From positions 24,884-88,883 of the forward strand of contig CAUBVH010000008.1 in the NCBI GenBank assembly GCA_958439425.1: DNA of 64,000 nt, read 5' to 3'. Under the pieces are notes generated by a model, which worked only from the letters and a program-made list of their open reading frames with translations, was not told the DNA's origin and did no database searches. The DNA is from an uncultured Collinsella sp. Its GTDB lineage: Bacteria; Actinomycetota; Coriobacteriia; Coriobacteriales; Coriobacteriaceae. Position numbers and translations under genes: made by a program. Each line of letters begins with the position of its first letter. The stretch's first letter is position 1. Below are positions 61,515 through 64,000 of this stretch, one piece after another.

Positions 61515-62284
61515 CGGCGCCCGCATCCGCGCCGGCGCTGCGCATCTTCGCCGGCACCACCGAGGGCCGCCTTCTGTGCGAATGGGCGAGCAGGGCGGGC
61601 ATCCCCGCCCGTGCCTACGCGGCAACCGAGTACGGAGGCGAGCTTTTGGGCGAGCTTCCGGGCATCGAGGTGCATGCGGGCAGGCTCGACGATGCCGACA
61701 TGGAGCGCGAGCTTTCCGGCGCGTGCATCGTTGTCGACGCCACGCACCCCTTCGCTACGCTCGCAAGCGGCAACATCCGGGCCGCTTCGCTCGCCGTGGG
61801 TGTACGATGCCTGCGCCTTGCGCGCCCGGTCGAGGCGCTGCCCAAAGGCGTCGTGCCGGTCGCGTCGATCGCCTGCGCGGCGCGCTTTCTCTCCGAGAAC
61901 CCGGGTCGCGCGCTTCTCACGACGGGGAGCAAGGAGCTTGCTCCCTACACGAGCGTCGCCGATTTCGCGGAGCGCTTCTTCGTGCGTGTGCTCCCGCTGC
62001 CCGGTGCTATAACGAAGTGCATCGACGCGGGGTTTTCGCCGTCGCACGTCATCGGCATGCAGGGGCCCTTCACCCGCGAGCTCAACGAGGCGATGCTTCG
62101 GCAGGTGGGCGCCCAGTGGCTTGTGACCAAGGACTCGGGAACCGTAGGCGGCACGGCTGAGAAGCTCGCCGCAGCGCGCGCCGTGGGAGCGCGCTGCATC
62201 GTGGTCACCCGTCCCGCCGAGGGAGGCGGGGCCCTTTCGCTTCGGGAAGTGGAAGACGCGCTCTTACGGGAGTTCGCGCGCTAG
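61511..62284 (+). CDS. cbiJ: Cobalt-precorrin-6A reductase
   Basis: Reduces the macrocycle with NADPH. 257 residues from GTG 61511 (GTGA overlap). IFAGTTEGRLLCEWAS is the nucleotide-binding start; VVDATHPFATLASGNI, LLTTGSKELAPY, HVIGMQGPFTRELNEAML and LVTKDSGTVGGTAEKL are CbiJ/CobK blocks. Last gene of the unit; no clear terminator follows. Confidence 0.93.
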   Translation: MTAPASAPALRIFAGTTEGRLLCEWASRAGIPARAYAATEYGGELLGELPGIEVHAGRLDDADMERELSGACIVVDATHPFATLASGNIRAASLAVGVRCLRLARPVEALPKGVVPVASIACAARFLSENPGRALLTTGSKELAPYTSVADFAERFFVRVLPLPGAITKCIDAGFSPSHVIGMQGPFTRELNEAMLRQVGAQWLVTKDSGTVGGTAEKLAAARAVGARCIVVTRPAEGGGALSLREVEDALLREFAR

Positions 62285-62309
62285 GCGCTTGCCGCGCCTG
62301 CGCGCCCTC

Positions 62310-62411
62310 CCGCCCGCGAGGAGGAGCGCCCCGAGCAAGCTCGACCCGTACAAGCCCGTCATCCATCAATAGCTCGAGGACGACGCCCAGAACTGGCGCA
62401 AACAGCCCTTC
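62310..62411 (+). mobile_element. Probable IS21-type transposase fragment at the right island edge
   Basis: In one frame the sequence reads RRSAPSKLDPYKPVIHQ, stop (TAG 62370-62372), LEDDAQNWRKQPF. SKLDPYKPxI-x-x-WLEDD is characteristic of IstA-like transposases, with TAG replacing Trp. Only about 30 codons remain. The match is from recalled family sequence and is short. Confidence 0.45.
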
Positions 62412-62414
62412 AAT

Positions 62415-62483
62415 AAGTTGCGGTGAAATAGTGTCCGTTTTTGCTGCTAGATAGCATATTCTGTCCCTAATTCACCGCAACTT
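62415..62483. repeat. 69-base palindromic element downstream of the ABC permease
   Basis: AAGTTGCGGTGAA (62415-62427) is the exact reverse complement of TTCACCGCAACTT (62471-62483); adjacent outer bases extend it with one mismatch. The middle contains GCTAGATAGC. It could end minus-strand transcription of the permease or be a repeated element. Confidence 0.75.
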
Positions 62484-62495
62484 GTTGGTGGTGGC

Positions 62496-63710
62496 TTACT
62501 GGTAGCGTAGGCACTCCACCGGGTTGAGCTTTGCCGCGCGGCGAGCGGGGTAGAAGCCAAAGATCACGCCGATGCCGACGGAGACGCCGAAGGCCAGCAG
62601 CACCGTGGCGATTGAAAAGCTCGGTGTGATCTCCCCACTGGCACCGAGCTCGTTGAGAACCCCTGATCCTGCGGCAAACATCGCGAGGCCCCAGGCCAGC
62701 AGATAGCCAATCAGGACACCCAGCAGGCCACCGGTGACGCACAGCGCCGAGGACTCGGCCAAAAACTGCGCGGTGATATCGCGGCGACTGGCGCCCAAGG
62801 CACGGCGAATACCGATCTCGCGGATGCGCTCAGTCACGTTGGTAAGCATCATATTCATAATGCCGATTCCGCCGACAAGCAGTGAGATACTGGCGACAGC
62901 GCCCATGATGAGCGAGAAGGCGCCCATAAACGAGTTGAGTGCATCGATGGCGCTTTTCATGGAGGTCGCCGATACGCTGTCGTACTCATCATCCTCCGAG
63001 ATGCCCTTCATCGCGCGCACCTTAGACTCGATGGTCTTGCAGAGCTCGTCCATGTCTGTGCCCTCGGCGGCAAGTGCCGTCACGCTGGGGAATGAAGGAT
63101 TCTCGTCGCCAAACAGGCCGGAGATGGTTTCGCGTGGCATATATAGCGTGAGCGAGCCCATGGAGTCGCTGCCGCCATCAATCACGCCTACAATCTGCAC
63201 CTCGCCGTTGGACACCTTGATGGTTTTCCCCAGTGCGTCCTGTTCGTTGCCGTAAAGCTGATCGGCGCCGCCGCGGCTGATGAGCGCCACGCGCGAGCCT
63301 GATTGAGACTCTGCCTGTGAATAGACACGTCCCGCAACGAGCTTGCTGGCGCCCACGGCATCGAGCATGTCGCTATCGACGCCGTGTGCCATGACGGTAT
63401 AGCTTTTATCCCCGACCTTGTACTCGGAATAGGCGCTATCGACGATGCCGATCTGCTCAATCTGCGGCACCAGTTTGCGAAGCTTTTCCACATCCGAATC
63501 GGTGAGTTCTTGGGACGAATAGATCTCTACCATGCGGGCTGCATTGAGGCCCAGGCTGTTGACCAGGCTGTTTTGGATGCCGCCGATGAGCGAAGTCATG
63601 GCGATGACCGAGGCGATGCCAATGACGATGCCAAGGATGGTGAGCAGGCTGCGTCCCTTGTTGGCCTCGAGCGAGTGAAGGGCTTCTTGGACAAGATCGC
63701 GGGTGCTCAT
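62496..63710 (-). CDS. MacB/FtsX-type ABC transporter permease
   Basis: 404 residues: one N-terminal membrane helix (about 18-40, LLTILGIVIGIASVIAMTSL), a large extracytoplasmic MacB-like domain (about 45-270), and three C-terminal helices with VGGIGIMNMMLTNVTERIREIGIRRALGA, the FtsX core, here quoted in part. Such permeases work with a MacB-type ATPase in export or in mechanotransmission. The start overlaps the ATPase stop in ATGA. The cargo is unknown. Confidence 0.9.
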   Translation of the reverse strand: MSTRDLVQEALHSLEANKGRSLLTILGIVIGIASVIAMTSLIGGIQNSLVNSLGLNAARMVEIYSSQELTDSDVEKLRKLVPQIEQIGIVDSAYSEYKVGDKSYTVMAHGVDSDMLDAVGASKLVAGRVYSQAESQSGSRVALISRGGADQLYGNEQDALGKTIKVSNGEVQIVGVIDGGSDSMGSLTLYMPRETISGLFGDENPSFPSVTALAAEGTDMDELCKTIESKVRAMKGISEDDEYDSVSATSMKSAIDALNSFMGAFSLIMGAVASISLLVGGIGIMNMMLTNVTERIREIGIRRALGASRRDITAQFLAESSALCVTGGLLGVLIGYLLAWGLAMFAAGSGVLNELGASGEITPSFSIATVLLAFGVSVGIGVIFGFYPARRAAKLNPVECLRYQ

Positions 63711-64000
63711 TCCTTCGCTCCCTTCGGCTGATTGGTGGATGTCGAAATCGTGGGCAGGGCGTTCACGGCCCCGCGTAACGTATTCGGTGTATGCGCGACA
63801 TATGCGCCGCCATGGATTCGCCCGTCACGGATGGTTACGGCTCGATCGGCCTCGGCGGCGATGCCGGGGTCATGCGTGATGAGTACGATGGTTTTGCCGC
63901 GTTTCTGGAGCTTGTGGAAGGTTTCCATGACGAGCGCCCCGGTTGTCGAGTCTAGATTTCCCGTTGGCTCGTCGGCCAAAATGATGGGCGGGTCGTTGAC
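63707..64000 (-). CDS. ABC transporter ATPase, LolD/MacB type (5' part outside window)
   Basis: Only the last 97 codons are present. Walker B and D-loop read IILADEPTGNLDS and the switch His is in VLITHDPGIAAEADR, typical of LolD/MacB ATPases. About 30 residues after the core are a polar tail. Partner of the adjoining permease, with a four-base overlap. Confidence 0.9.
   Translation of the reverse strand, partial: VNDPPIILADEPTGNLDSTTGALVMETFHKLQKRGKTIVLITHDPGIAAEADRAVTIRDGRIHGGAYVAHTPNTLRGAVNALPTISTSTNQPKGAKE

Noticed and set aside
1..64000. CRISPR array, prophage or toxin-antitoxin system
   Set aside because: No regularly spaced repeats, phage structural or integrase genes, or recognisable toxin pairs were seen.

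Overview
The window looks like a chromosomal segment of a high-G+C, Gram-positive gut actinobacterium, most probably Collinsella or a close relative in the class Coriobacteriia. That is an inference from base composition, the style of the proteins, an isoleucine T-box ahead of ileS, and a PTS/glycolytic gene set with paired PfkB kinases; no 16S gene is present to prove it.

Bases 1-27.6 kb are mostly housekeeping, on the + strand: a partial glycerol-dehydrogenase-like gene (- strand), T-box-ileS, lspA-rluD, a membrane glycosyltransferase, a short prepilin peptidase, a dGTPase-like HD protein, rarA, then a cluster with a putative anti-sigma factor, a SigB/SigF-type sigma factor and an AI-2E family transporter broken by an in-frame TAA. 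alaS-ruvX-mltG-yqeG-aroK and a degenerate aroB-like gene follow, then an M24 peptidase, efp-asp23-nusB-xseB-tlyA-nadK-recN.

Bases 27.6-35.6 kb form a sugar-phosphotransferase locus: a divergent RpiR regulator, a fructose-type EIIBCA, HPr, enzyme I and two tandem PfkB kinases. A 127-base palindromic element with perfect 30-base arms sits before ptsH. Next come a CCA-adding enzyme, two identical tRNA-Glu(CUC) genes, a flippase-like membrane protein and a TetR regulator.

Bases 39.6-62.5 kb are a visibly G+C-richer island with transposase fragments at both edges. It holds two divergent transcription units. The - strand unit has a cobalamin riboswitch leading into a Tat-exported lipoprotein CbiK, a small lipoprotein, a substrate-binding lipoprotein, a FecCD-type permease and an ATPase. 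The + strand unit is a run of 17 nearly all abutting or overlapping genes (cbiF, D, L, G, H, ET, A, cobT, U, S, a CobU-like/CobC fusion, cbiB, cobD, cobQ, cobO, cbiC, cbiJ). Together these cover the anaerobic route from sirohydrochlorin to adenosylcobalamin, apart from the upstream tetrapyrrole genes, a dedicated cobalt importer and lower-ligand synthesis.

The window ends in a MacB/FtsX-type ABC permease and the end of its ATPase (- strand). The most interesting items are the surface-anchored CbiK with its transporter, a shared uncharacterised domain in the two lipoproteins, the CobU-like/CobC fusion, the metal-site-less AroB homologue, the degenerate anti-sigma factor, the nonsense mutation in the AI-2E transporter, and several unexplained palindromes.
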